Positions 25,121 to 33,298 of a DNA stretch of 64,000 bases are shown in pieces. Under the pieces are notes generated by a model that saw only the letters and a list, made by a program, of their open reading frames with translations, searched no databases and was not told the DNA's origin. Source of the stretch: Virgibacillus necropolis (GTDB lineage Bacteria > Bacillota > Bacilli > Bacillales > Amphibacillaceae); the NCBI RefSeq assembly GCF_002224365.1, contig NZ_CP022437.1:3782001-3846000 (forward strand). The letters are read 5' to 3'. Position numbers and translations under genes: made by a program. How positions within the stretch are numbered: the first letter of the stretch is position 1; every line of letters starts with the position of its first letter.

Positions 25121-25228
25121 TTAATTAACATTCATTACAATAACCCCAACAACAAAAACAATAAGGGGTATATACCACAGCATATCTGTGAAATTTTTTC
25201 TAACCATTTCATTACCTTTACCCTTCAT
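25121..25228 (-). CDS. Small membrane protein, 35 residues
   Basis: Reads MKGKGNEMVRKNFTDMLWYI and continues with a single helix PLIVFVVGVIVMNVN. A basic N-terminus and one membrane span fit an inner-membrane small protein. AAGGGGG lies upstream of the ATG as a ribosome binding site. Not recognised. Confidence 0.5.
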   Translation of the reverse strand: MKGKGNEMVRKNFTDMLWYIPLIVFVVGVIVMNVN

Positions 25229-25315
25229 GTTGCAGGCCCCCTTGCTATCCAAATTCACAACGTTTTATAGTTTAAATCCAAAGGGAGAAAAAGGCAATAC
25301 ATTTTTGTGATTTTT

Positions 25316-26053
25316 TTAACCGAGATTACTTAGTTGTTGATATATTGCTTTTTTCCATTGCAAAAATTCTTCTGTTAAAAATAAATCTTCATCTCTTGGC
25401 CGCTTGAATGGTATGCTAAATTCTTTTTTGACGGTTGCAGGATTAGCTGACAAGACAATAATGCGGTCTGATAAATAAATCGCTTCTTCAATGTTATGCG
25501 TGACAAAAAGAATCGATTGCTTATAATCTTCCCAAATGGATAACAACCATTTTTGCATATCTAAACGGGTAAATTCATCCAAGGCTGAAAATGGTTCATC
25601 TAAGCAAATCAATGATTGCGGACTTAATAAGCTACGTATGAATGCGACACGTTGCCTCATTCCACCTGAAAGTTCATGAGGATAGGCTTTTTCATAGCCT
25701 TTCAATCCAGCACGCTTAATCATCTTCAATGCCTCCTCCTCATTTTTCTCGCCACTAAGTTCTGCACCGAGTAAAACATTTTGAAGGATTGTTCTCCACG
25801 GTAATAGTGAAGGAGCTTGTGGTGTATAACCAATTGATCCTCTTTTCCCATTGATTTGGTTTTCATCCAAATAGATTTCACCTGAGTCAGGAATACTGAT
25901 ACCACCAATCAAATGAAATAATGTACTTTTCCCACTTCCAGAGGGGCCAAGTATAGAAACAAACTCCCCTTCATTCACCGTAAAAGTTACTTTATCCAGA
26001 ACAGATTTATTTCCAAATGATTTGGATAGCTTGTTTACTAAAAGTTTTCCCAT
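25316..26053 (-). CDS. thiZ: Thiamine-precursor ABC transporter, ATP-binding protein
   Basis: A 245-residue ABC ATPase of the nitrate/sulfonate/taurine (SsuB/TauB) group. Walker A is GPSGSGKSTL, the signature is ELSGGMRQRVAFIRSLLS, Walker B is LICLDEPFSALDE and the switch His is in FVTHNIEEA. It is last in a four-gene operon governed by a TPP riboswitch, which identifies it as the energiser for uptake of a thiamine pyrimidine precursor (ThiXYZ type). There is one base between its start and the permease stop. Confidence 0.88.
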   Translation of the reverse strand: MGKLLVNKLSKSFGNKSVLDKVTFTVNEGEFVSILGPSGSGKSTLFHLIGGISIPDSGEIYLDENQINGKRGSIGYTPQAPSLLPWRTILQNVLLGAELSGEKNEEEALKMIKRAGLKGYEKAYPHELSGGMRQRVAFIRSLLSPQSLICLDEPFSALDEFTRLDMQKWLLSIWEDYKQSILFVTHNIEEAIYLSDRIIVLSANPATVKKEFSIPFKRPRDEDLFLTEEFLQWKKAIYQQLSNLG

Positions 26054-26054
26054 A

Positions 26055-26813
26055 CTAACTCCCCTCTGGTTTCCATTTGATTAACTTCTTCTCTAAAAGA
26101 TTAATACAGGCAAAAAATAATAGACTCAACATCATAATCAAAAATATCGCGACGAATACCCGATCAGTTCGGAACGAAGAAGATGCTAAAGTCATATACA
26201 CACCTATTCCTTCACTGGCACCAAGCCACTCAGCAATTACTGCCCCCATCACACTATAGGTGGCGGATATTTTTAATCCAGAAAAAACAGACGGCATCGC
26301 ATGTGGCCATTCGAGTTTACGAAAAATTTGGCTTCTTGTTCCACCCGCCATTTTCATATAATGCTTTAAATCACGATCTGTTTGCCTGAATCCATCTAAT
26401 GCCGCTACGACAATAGGAAAAAAGCAAACTAGTGTAATAATGATAATCTTTGGTAGCATCCCAAAACCAAACCAAATAACAAGTAATGGTGCCAGTACAA
26501 TGATAGGAATATTTTGCGATAAAATTATTAATGGATAACATGCCTCTCTAACCAATGGAAGTAGATGCAGACAGCTTGCAACAACAATTCCAACTAGACT
26601 TCCAATTGAAAATCCAACCAATGTTAATGTTATCGTTGCTACTAGATGGTGCTGATAGCCCTGCCACTCATCAATACCAACCTGCCAAATTTGCGATGGT
26701 GCTGGAAGGAGCCAGGCAGGTATTTCGAATAGTTTACTAGACAGCTCCCATAGTATAAATAGAAGGAGGAGAACAAATGCAGGTCTCCATCCTTTTTGCA
26801 TCATAGTATTCAT
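26055..26813 (-). CDS. thiX: Thiamine-precursor ABC transporter, permease
   Basis: A 252-residue permease with six membrane helices. The cytoplasmic EAA loop is visible (LKHYMKMAGGTRSQIFRKLE), as expected for binding-protein-dependent importers of the SsuC/TauC family. It pairs with the ThiY-like and ThiZ-like proteins in the same riboswitch-controlled operon. Its start overlaps the stop of the thiamine-binding protein gene. Confidence 0.88.
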   Translation of the reverse strand: MNTMMQKGWRPAFVLLLLFILWELSSKLFEIPAWLLPAPSQIWQVGIDEWQGYQHHLVATITLTLVGFSIGSLVGIVVASCLHLLPLVREACYPLIILSQNIPIIVLAPLLVIWFGFGMLPKIIIITLVCFFPIVVAALDGFRQTDRDLKHYMKMAGGTRSQIFRKLEWPHAMPSVFSGLKISATYSVMGAVIAEWLGASEGIGVYMTLASSSFRTDRVFVAIFLIMMLSLLFFACINLLEKKLIKWKPEGS

Positions 26814-27103
26814 TAGCGGTACTTCTTCGTTAGCTCATTCATAGATGCACCACTAGGTTTATAGAAAACTTTCACCTGTGAAATGATGCTTTCGCTCCCA
26901 AGTTCAACCATCTTTTCATTCATTTTTTCAATGACCACTAGTAGCTCTGACAAGTCTCCCTCCATGGTTGTTTCAAGTGGATGAACTTCATATTTCACAG
27001 CCGATTCTTCTATGACAGCGATCGCTGCATCTACGTATGGAATAACATCCTCCCCGTTTTTTGTCTTTGGTATAATTTGAATGCTTACTAGTGAATTGCT
27101 CAT
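26813..27103 (-). CDS. MTH1187/YkoF-type thiamine-binding protein
   Basis: A 96-residue ferredoxin-like fold protein (VSIQIIPKTKNGEDVIPYVD, then HPLETTMEGDLSELLVVIE and ISQVKVFYKP). It belongs to the MTH1187/YkoF superfamily, whose YkoF member binds thiamine or its pyrimidine part. Its position inside a TPP-riboswitch operon between binding protein and permease supports a cytoplasmic role in handling the imported pyrimidine. Confidence 0.82.
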   Translation of the reverse strand: MSNSLVSIQIIPKTKNGEDVIPYVDAAIAVIEESAVKYEVHPLETTMEGDLSELLVVIEKMNEKMVELGSESIISQVKVFYKPSGASMNELTKKYR

Positions 27104-27105
27104 AC

Positions 27106-28107
27106 TTATTCCTCCTCTTTTTTAGGTAAAAATTCATTTGTGAATGCTGCTTTACTATTTAACTCTTTTTCTAGTAGATCATGTTCATACATCCAGCCCC
27201 CATAATTCTCCCAAACCTCAAGCTTTTGTACTCCCCATTGCTCTGCATCTGCTTGATATTTTGGTGATAACCATTTTTGACTTGCTTTTACTAATTCCGC
27301 ATCTATTTCTGGAACCGCTTCAATTAATATTTCCGCTGCCTTATCTGGTTGGTCTATTGCAAATCCATATCCTTTTGAAACTGCTGCTATAAACTTCTTC
27401 ACAGTTTTCGGGTTTTCTTCAATCATTTTTTCATTTGTTGCAAGTACTGGCGTATAGTAATCCAACTTCTCAGAGTGGTCTGTTAAATAAAGCATGTTTA
27501 ATTCGACATCCCGAAGTTCTGCCTCTATTCCAGTCCATCCATAATAAATCCAAGCAAAATCGATATCACGCTTTACCGCTGTGAAAAAATCGGTGTTTCC
27601 CATATTAACAATATCTACTTTATCAATATCCGCATTTTCTTTTTTCATTAAAGAAGAAAGTATCGCTTTTTCAACAGGAGCACCGTACCCTCCATATGTT
27701 TTTCCTTCAAAATCCTTTAATGAATTGATTCCCTTTTCTTTTGGTGATGCGAATCCTGAAGTATTATGCTGAATGACAGCGGCAATAGATACAATTGGTA
27801 CACCTTGCACACGGGCCTGGGTGACTCCCTCTTGATAACTAACACCGAAATCGGCCTTACCCGAGGCAACCAATTGGTTTGCGCCTACTTCTCCAGGCAT
27901 AACAATTTCCACATTTAAACCTTGATCAGCAAAAAATCCTTTTTCTTGTGCGACATAAATTCCTGTGTGATTGGTATTTGGTGTCCAATCAAGGACAATC
28001 GATACTTCCTGTAATTCTTGATTCTTTGTTGTCGTGCTGGTTTCATCGTCCTTACTACATGCAATAAGAACAAGGACACAGCTTAGTGCTAGCAATATCT
28101 TTTTCAT
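27106..28107 (-). CDS. thiY: Thiamine-precursor ABC transporter, substrate-binding lipoprotein
   Basis: A 333-residue NMT1/THI5-like solute-binding protein. The signal peptide ends with the lipobox LIAC (Cys17). The mature start (VSIVLDWTPNTNHTGIYVAQ) and PGEVGANQLVASGKADFGVS match ThiY, which binds N-formyl-4-amino-5-aminomethyl-2-methylpyrimidine, and Thi5-like HMP synthases. It is first in the operon, directly after the TPP riboswitch. Confidence 0.9.
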   Translation of the reverse strand: MKKILLALSCVLVLIACSKDDETSTTTKNQELQEVSIVLDWTPNTNHTGIYVAQEKGFFADQGLNVEIVMPGEVGANQLVASGKADFGVSYQEGVTQARVQGVPIVSIAAVIQHNTSGFASPKEKGINSLKDFEGKTYGGYGAPVEKAILSSLMKKENADIDKVDIVNMGNTDFFTAVKRDIDFAWIYYGWTGIEAELRDVELNMLYLTDHSEKLDYYTPVLATNEKMIEENPKTVKKFIAAVSKGYGFAIDQPDKAAEILIEAVPEIDAELVKASQKWLSPKYQADAEQWGVQKLEVWENYGGWMYEHDLLEKELNSKAAFTNEFLPKKEEE

Positions 28108-28190
28108 GTTCCACTCTCCCTATTTTGATTTTATTGGATTGATCGTGTTGTTAACAAGCGACTGGGAATATGTATGATAAAAAGACATAT

Positions 28191-28222
28191 AAAAAACGCC
28201 ATAGGAACGGTCCTAGGGCGCA
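28191..28222 (-). terminator. Expression-platform terminator of the TPP riboswitch
   Basis: On the minus strand CGCCCTAGGA pairs with TCCTATGGCG (one mismatch) and is followed by six T, between the aptamer and thiY. Ligand-bound aptamer should favour this terminator. Confidence 0.85.
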
Positions 28223-28255
28223 TACGAAAATACATTATCATTATCGTCTGAACAT

Positions 28256-28342
28256 GTTCCCTACGCTGGTTTCAACCAGATCAGGTTCCAAGGGTCAGTA
28301 TCTAACGGATACAATCTCAACCAGCATGCACTGGTCCCCCCA
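28256..28342 (-). ncRNA. TPP riboswitch (THI element)
   Basis: On the minus strand the conserved blocks appear in order: GGGGGGACC, CTGGTTGAGAT, ACTGACCCTTGGAACCTGAT, CTGGTT and AGCGTAGGGAA. This is a complete thiamine pyrophosphate aptamer. With the terminator 34 bases downstream it should shut off the thiY-X-Z operon when TPP is plentiful. Confidence 0.95.
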
Positions 28343-28427
28343 CTACTTTCATTATTTAGTTTTCATAATTATGTTAACAGATTTGGGCGGTGCCTGTCAC
28401 CCCTGAAGTTCGTTGAATAATAAATGG

Positions 28428-28811
28428 TTATTTAATTTTTTTGTTTTTTAGTAAATCACGTATTTCAATGAGGAGTTCCTCTTTTGAATCAACTTTTGGG
28501 GGCTTATCTTCAACTGGGTCTTCTTTAGGTTGAATCTTCATTAAGAATCGGATAGATATAAAAATAGTAAAAGAAATAATAACAAAATCAAATACCGATT
28601 GAATAAAGATACCATACGTAACTTCCGCGCTACCGATCTTGTACATTAAATTCGAAAAATTAATACCGTCTAACAAAATTCCAATTAGAGGCGTGATAAT
28701 GTTATCGACGAGAGACGAGACGATATTACCAAACGCTCCTCCCACTACAACCGCAATTGCTAAATCAAGAACGTTTCCTTTAACTGCAAATGCTTTGAAT
28801 TCTTTCCACAC
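28428..28811 (-). CDS. mscL: Large-conductance mechanosensitive channel MscL
   Basis: A 127-residue channel protein. WKEFKAFAVKGNVLDLAIAV is the conserved N-terminal helix and TM1; the second membrane helix is FVIISFTIFISIRFL, and the C-terminal amphipathic helix is EELLIEIRDLL. It forms a homopentamer that releases solutes on hypo-osmotic shock. I placed the start at the GTG at 28811, six bases after GGAGGTGA. A GTG five codons earlier overlaps that site. Confidence 0.95.
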   Translation of the reverse strand: MWKEFKAFAVKGNVLDLAIAVVVGGAFGNIVSSLVDNIITPLIGILLDGINFSNLMYKIGSAEVTYGIFIQSVFDFVIISFTIFISIRFLMKIQPKEDPVEDKPPKVDSKEELLIEIRDLLKNKKIK

Positions 28812-28865
28812 GAACGTCACCTCCACCCTAGTTTATATATATAACGATTCATAGAAATTAGTATA

Positions 28866-28901
28866 AAAAAATGGACTTCCTATGTGCGGAAGTCCATTTT
28901 T
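28866..28901. terminator. Bidirectional terminator
   Basis: A perfect stem AAAAATGGACTTCC/GGAAGTCCATTTTT overlaps the stop codon of the 28900-29355 gene and separates it from mscL. Confidence 0.88.
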
Positions 28902-29355
28902 ATGAATTAGCTATATCCCTTAATTCATTTGTCATTTTTTCAACTAATTCTGGTCTACCATGAAATTGTGCTGGGGTGTTTTGAAAAAGTTCAATCTGCC
29001 AATTACCTCTATTTTTAACAGCTACTAGCGTTTGATGGGCATTGAGGCTAGGGTCAAGTTCTTTCCCTCCAGGTGGAACCATACCAGCTATTGCCCGTAC
29101 GATTCCTGTATCCGAATCTAGTTTTCGAATACCTTTAATTTTATACACAAACGGAGGTGTAGGATGTTCTTCAAAAATTGGTTTGAGATGGGAAAAAACC
29201 TCATTACTACCACTTGTTAAACTTCCATCAAACCCAATCAGTTCACCTTCATTTGTGAAGAGCTCAGCCATCCCATTTGCATCACGCTTATTCCATGCAT
29301 CTATTAATTGTTGATAGAGTACATAAATTTCTTCTGACTCTTCAGCATTGATCAT
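28900..29355 (-). CDS. SgcJ/EcaC-type SnoaL-like protein
   Basis: A 151-residue NTF2-like protein. LYQQLIDAWNKRDANGMAEL and FTNEGELIGFDGS open the domain, and HQTLVAVKNRGNWQIELFQN is the late strand pair; this pattern is annotated as the SgcJ/EcaC oxidoreductase family. No catalytic function can be assigned. It overlaps the rhodanese-like gene upstream by four bases. Confidence 0.75.
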   Translation of the reverse strand: MINAEESEEIYVLYQQLIDAWNKRDANGMAELFTNEGELIGFDGSLTSGSNEVFSHLKPIFEEHPTPPFVYKIKGIRKLDSDTGIVRAIAGMVPPGGKELDPSLNAHQTLVAVKNRGNWQIELFQNTPAQFHGRPELVEKMTNELRDIANS

Positions 29356-29726
29356 TTGTTTTCTCCCTCATTCCAACTTTGAAGACCACCTTGTACAGTT
29401 GTAACGTATCGAAATCCTCTTCTCTTCATTTTTGCACTTGCTTTTTTCATTTGCCTCTTGCTATCACTAATAAGTACGATTTCATTACTACGCTCAAGCT
29501 TTTCAATACTTGAGGATAACTCACTCAATGGAATATTTTCAAAACCATGTATATGATTTTGCTTATATGCTTCAGGTGAACGCACATCGATAAATTGTTT
29601 ATCTTTATCCTTCAAATGCCCCCGTAATTCAGATGGGTTCTTACGTCTAACACCAATTACTGGCATGATGCTTTTTAACAATAAATAAAAGATGATCGCC
29701 AGAACGATAACTAAAACATTTTCCAA
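29352..29726 (-). CDS. Membrane-anchored rhodanese-like protein lacking the active Cys
   Basis: A 124-residue protein with an N-terminal membrane helix (VLVIVLAIIFYLLLKSI) and a rhodanese fold (QFIDVRSPEAYKQNHIHGFE, NIPLSELSS, VQGGLQSWNEG). In active rhodaneses the loop after the central strand carries the sulfur-accepting Cys (CxxGxR). Here it reads ISDSKRQMKKA with Ser in that position. It should lack sulfurtransferase activity and may be a binding or regulatory module. It is co-translated with the SnoaL-like gene. Confidence 0.8.
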   Translation of the reverse strand: MENVLVIVLAIIFYLLLKSIMPVIGVRRKNPSELRGHLKDKDKQFIDVRSPEAYKQNHIHGFENIPLSELSSSIEKLERSNEIVLISDSKRQMKKASAKMKRRGFRYVTTVQGGLQSWNEGENK

Positions 29727-29751
29727 TTAAAAACAACTCCCTAATAGTGCG

Positions 29752-29831
29752 TGTTTAACATTCGTTTCCCCATATCAACACTAAATCCAATATATCAACA
29801 CTCGCTCCTGGATATCAACCCTTATTTCGGC
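29752..29831. repeat. Four 20-bp tandem repeats with ATATCAACA core
   Basis: ATATCAACAC starts at 29772 and 29792 and ATATCAACCC at 29812, exactly 20 bases apart. A weaker copy (TGTTTAACAT) occurs one period earlier. The array lies between the rhodanese-like and HIT genes and does not code for protein. Confidence 0.65.
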
Positions 29832-29890
29832 CTCCTTGTTTACTACTTGAACTTTTTTTCAGAGAATAAACAAGGGTTAACTTCAGTTTA

Positions 29891-30295
29891 TCACTTTTTA
29901 GGGCGCTTATTTTCAGGTTGCTTTATCCAATGTCGGATTCCTTTTCCAGCGTAAGGCTCATCAGTGAACCTAGGAATAATATGTAAATGTGCATGTGGAA
30001 TCGATTGGCCCCCAACCTCGCCAGTATTCCAACCAACGCTGTATCCATCAGGCGCATATGCTTCATCAAGAAGCCGTTTAGCTTTTTGCATCAGATCTCT
30101 TGTATCTTTCCATTCCTGTTCAGATAAATCAAAAACCGTTTGCACATGATTTTTGGGTATGATCAGGCCGCTTCCTTCCAATATTGTTTGTTCTTTCTTT
30201 TTTTGTATGTAACGACAGGTTTCGTTTTCAAAAATAATTTTTTGTTCTTCATCTTGATTTAACACACAAAATGGACAATTTTTACCGCTTTTCAT
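29891..30295 (-). CDS. HIT family protein
   Basis: A 134-residue histidine-triad protein. The active-site motif is IPHAHLHIIPR, and an N-terminal pair of Cys (CPFC) suggests a structural zinc. GSGLIIPKNHVQTVFDLSEQ and AKRLLDEAYAPDGYSVGWNT are also typical. HIT proteins hydrolyse or transfer nucleotidyl groups, for example AMP-lysine or Ap4A-like substrates; the natural substrate here is unknown. Confidence 0.9.
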   Translation of the reverse strand: MKSGKNCPFCVLNQDEEQKIIFENETCRYIQKKKEQTILEGSGLIIPKNHVQTVFDLSEQEWKDTRDLMQKAKRLLDEAYAPDGYSVGWNTGEVGGQSIPHAHLHIIPRFTDEPYAGKGIRHWIKQPENKRPKK

Positions 30296-30410
30296 GGAAA
30301 TCCCTCCTTTTTTTCATTTAAAAAATACGTATTAAAGACTATCATATCAAGGATTTCAGTATATGAAAACAACTAATGAATGTAATTTTTAAACTTTTTC
30401 CCAGAAAAAG

Positions 30411-30439
30411 TTGCTGTTTGAAATTAATCATGCTATACT
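30411..30439 (+). promoter_or_regulatory. Promoter of the cold-shock gene
   Basis: TTGCTG at 30411 and TATACT at 30434 are separated by 17 bases. The predicted 5' leader is about 120 bases long, as is usual for cold-shock mRNAs whose leader folds differently at low temperature. Confidence 0.6.
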
Positions 30440-30568
30440 TAGGTTAATTATTGTTGTTCGGTAGTAAATTAAGGATTGCAGAACCAACTTTTAAGTGATT
30501 CTCGTCTTGAATTATGATGAAGAGCAAGAATAGTAATAACGTGCAATATGCACATGGAGGAATTTTTA

Positions 30569-30769
30569 ATGAATAACGGTACAGTAAAATGGTTTAACGC
30601 AGACAAAGGTTTCGGTTTCATCGAAGTTGAAGGCGGAGACGACGTATTCGTACACTTCTCAGCAATCCAAGGCGAAGGATTCAAAACTTTAGAAGAAGGC
30701 CAAGCAGTAACTTTCGAAGTTGAAGAAGGAAACCGCGGACCACAAGCTACTAACGTTAACAAAGCGTAA
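30569..30769 (+). CDS. csp: Cold-shock protein (CspA/B family)
   Basis: A 66-residue OB-fold RNA chaperone. [20 protein letters not shown] contains RNP1 (KGFGFI) and [10 protein letters not shown] contains RNP2. It binds single-stranded RNA and DNA and helps translation in the cold. The ATG at 30569 follows GGAGGAATTTTTA; an ATG seven codons upstream lies before that site. The gene has its own promoter, long leader and terminator. Confidence 0.95.
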   Translation: MNNGTVKWFNADKGFGFIEVEGGDDVFVHFSAIQGEGFKTLEEGQAVTFEVEEGNRGPQATNVNKA

Positions 30770-30785
30770 GTAACCTTAACTTATA

Positions 30786-30822
30786 CAAAAACACTTCTCA
30801 TTCTGTGAGAAGTGTTTTTTTT
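30786..30822 (+). terminator. Terminator of the cold-shock gene
   Basis: ACACTTCTCA and TGAGAAGTGT form a perfect stem followed by eight T. Confidence 0.9.
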
Positions 30823-30883
30823 GTTTTACTTTTGGCTATATTTATCTCTTTTCCCAGCAGCTGATGATAGTCAAATGAATTTT

Positions 30884-31489
30884 TCACTGCTTAAGATATT
30901 CTTTCTCTTTTAAGTACGCAACTATAGTCTGGACAGATTCTTCTAGAGAAAGCTTATCCGTATCAATAACTATCTCCGGTTTAGTTGGCTCTTCATAGGG
31001 AGCATCAATACCAGTAAACCCTTTGATTTCACCAGCACGAGCTTTTTTATAAAGCCCTTTTGGATCACGGGATTCACATGTTTCCACACGTGCCTTTACA
31101 TAAACTTCAATGAATTCAACTTCATCAAGAATCGCGCGTACCTTGTCACGGTCCTCGCGGTAAGGAGAAATAAATGCAGTTAATGTAAACAAACCTGCAT
31201 CAACCATTAGTTTTGATACCTCTCCAATTCGACGGATATTCTCTGTACGGTCTTCCTGGCTAAACCCAAGATTATTATTCAAACCATAGCGCACATTATC
31301 GCCATCTAAACGATATGTATGAATACCCAATGTATGAAGTTCTTTTTCAAGCTCAACAGAAACAGTTGACTTACCTGATCCTGACAGTCCAGTAAACCAA
31401 AGGGCCGCACTTTTATGATTGTTTAATTCCCGTCTACTTTCTTTTGACACCTTTGAATCATGCCAGACGATATTCGTTGATTTTGTCAT
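30884..31489 (-). CDS. cysC: Adenylyl-sulfate kinase
   Basis: A 201-residue APS kinase that converts adenylyl sulfate and ATP to PAPS. The P-loop is [11 protein letters not shown], and the family blocks [33 protein letters not shown] and [13 protein letters not shown] are all present. It is the last gene of the leftward sulfate assimilation operon, 12 bases after the SLC13 permease gene, behind AGGAGGATTTTAGT. Confidence 0.95.
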   Translation of the reverse strand: MTKSTNIVWHDSKVSKESRRELNNHKSAALWFTGLSGSGKSTVSVELEKELHTLGIHTYRLDGDNVRYGLNNNLGFSQEDRTENIRRIGEVSKLMVDAGLFTLTAFISPYREDRDKVRAILDEVEFIEVYVKARVETCESRDPKGLYKKARAGEIKGFTGIDAPYEEPTKPEIVIDTDKLSLEESVQTIVAYLKEKEYLKQ

Positions 31490-31501
31490 ACTAAAATCCT
31501 C

Positions 31502-33280
31502 CTAAAACCATATATGATAAATAAATGTAACAGATGTAATCATCACTAAAATACTTAGTGGTGTTCCAACCTTCACAAAATCCATAAATTTATATCCGCC
31601 TGGGCCATAAACAATTAAATTTGTTTGATAGCCAATTGGGGTTATAAAGCTTGAGGATGCAGCAATTGCTACTAGAACTGCAAAACCCATTGGATCAAGG
31701 TTTAGTGCTTCAGCCATTTCTAAGCCAATTGGTAACATTAATACCGCAGCTGCGCTATTGGTAATTAATTCTGTGAATATATTTGTTAAGCCATACATGA
31801 TAACTAAAATGGCTATGAGCCCAAGCGGTTCCCCAATTGCCATTAACTTATCTGCAATCCAACTCGCAAGTCCTGTTTTCGTCATTGCAGCCCCTATTCC
31901 CAGGGAACTCGCTATTAATAGTAAGACGTTGAATTGTACATACCGCTTAGCCTCTTCAACAGAAATCACTCGAGAAAACAACAATATAAACACTCCAAGT
32001 GCCATTGCCTCAAACATACTCAATACGCCCAGTGTAACGAGTATAATCATGGTTAATAAAATACCGACTGAAAAAATCCCTTTTTTTGCATTCTGGTTTA
32101 ACGTCTCTGGCGTATCAAGTGATGATACAACATAAAAGTCATTTGATTGGTTATTTTTTTCAATAAATTGAGACCCTGCAAGTAATAGTAATGTATCCCC
32201 AGCTCTTAGGGTAATATCCCCTACTTTGCTTTTGATTCTTTCATTGTTTCGATGTACAGCAATAACACCAGCATCGTATCTAGAACGAAATTGACTTTGC
32301 TTAATCGATCTAGTTAACAATGAAGATTGATGGGAAACTACCGCATCAACTAAATTTGTTGATCCCTTTTTCAATTGATCCAACCCTAAATGGGTACCTG
32401 TTTCCAATTTCAAACCTTTTATTTTTTGTAGATCCGCAATGGTTGAAATCAATCCCGTAAATATCAACCTGTCCCCTACAAAAATTTTTGTTGTTGAACA
32501 AACAGGCGATACTCTTCCACTTTCCCGAATAATTTCAATTAAATACAAACCTTTCAAATCACGAAGACCAGCTTCTTTCACACTCTTATTTATATATTTA
32601 AACGAATCCTCCACTTGTATTTCTGAAATATACTCTTTTGATTTTTCTTTTAATTTTTGACTAAATCCTCTATTGTCGGGTAAAAGATGGCGGCCTATGA
32701 AAAATATGTAAAGCACCCCTACACTAGCAACTGGTATACCTACAGATGTTAGTGTAAATAACGAGAAGCCCTCATATCCCATATCCAACAATAAACCATG
32801 AACAACCAAATTTGTAGATGTACCCATTAAGGTTATCGTCCCACCAAGAATGGTTACGTAAGACAATGGTATTAAAAACTTGGAAGGAGCAATATTTTTG
32901 TCTTCACACCATTTCTTAATTATTGGTGTAAACGTAACAACAATTGGTGTGTTATTCAAAAATGCCGAAAACGCGGCTGTTGGAATAAAAAATCGTATCA
33001 TGGATCCTATTTGGCTAGTACTATTCCGGAGCCACCTGGTCATCAATTGATCCACCAAACCACTTTTCTGTACCGCCCCTGCAACAATAAACAATAATGC
33101 AACAGTAAGCATTCCTTGGTTGGAAAAACCGCTTAAAGCTTCCTGAGTAGTTAGAATTCCTGAAATAAGAAAAACTACCAATACTGAAAAAACAACCATG
33201 TCTGGTCGGGCTACCTCGAAAAGTAATCCAACCAGCATGGCGATAATCATGATCAATACAAAAATCATATCAAATGTCAT
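31502..33280 (-). CDS. SLC13/DASS family permease with TrkA-C domains, probable sulfate importer
   Basis: A 592-residue permease with about 12 membrane helices. The two SLC13 signature regions are visible (FLNNTPIVVTFTPIIKKW and NIFTELITNSAAAVLMLPIG, each with the SNT/TNS-type substrate motif). Two RCK_C/TrkA-C domains lie in the cytoplasmic loop (about residues 205-385, for example YDAGVIAVHRNNERI and GDTLLLLAGSQ). Family members of this architecture transport sulfate with Na+. Its place between sat and cysC strongly supports sulfate uptake. It stands in for the B. subtilis CysP permease. Confidence 0.88.
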   Translation of the reverse strand: MTFDMIFVLIMIIAMLVGLLFEVARPDMVVFSVLVVFLISGILTTQEALSGFSNQGMLTVALLFIVAGAVQKSGLVDQLMTRWLRNSTSQIGSMIRFFIPTAAFSAFLNNTPIVVTFTPIIKKWCEDKNIAPSKFLIPLSYVTILGGTITLMGTSTNLVVHGLLLDMGYEGFSLFTLTSVGIPVASVGVLYIFFIGRHLLPDNRGFSQKLKEKSKEYISEIQVEDSFKYINKSVKEAGLRDLKGLYLIEIIRESGRVSPVCSTTKIFVGDRLIFTGLISTIADLQKIKGLKLETGTHLGLDQLKKGSTNLVDAVVSHQSSLLTRSIKQSQFRSRYDAGVIAVHRNNERIKSKVGDITLRAGDTLLLLAGSQFIEKNNQSNDFYVVSSLDTPETLNQNAKKGIFSVGILLTMIILVTLGVLSMFEAMALGVFILLFSRVISVEEAKRYVQFNVLLLIASSLGIGAAMTKTGLASWIADKLMAIGEPLGLIAILVIMYGLTNIFTELITNSAAAVLMLPIGLEMAEALNLDPMGFAVLVAIAASSSFITPIGYQTNLIVYGPGGYKFMDFVKVGTPLSILVMITSVTFIYHIWF

Positions 33281-33298
33281 GGGAGTATATCCCCTCTA

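Noticed and set aside
29752-29831. CRISPR-like array
   Set aside because: The repeat core is only about 10 bases with about 10-base intervals, far shorter than CRISPR repeats and spacers, and no cas genes are present.
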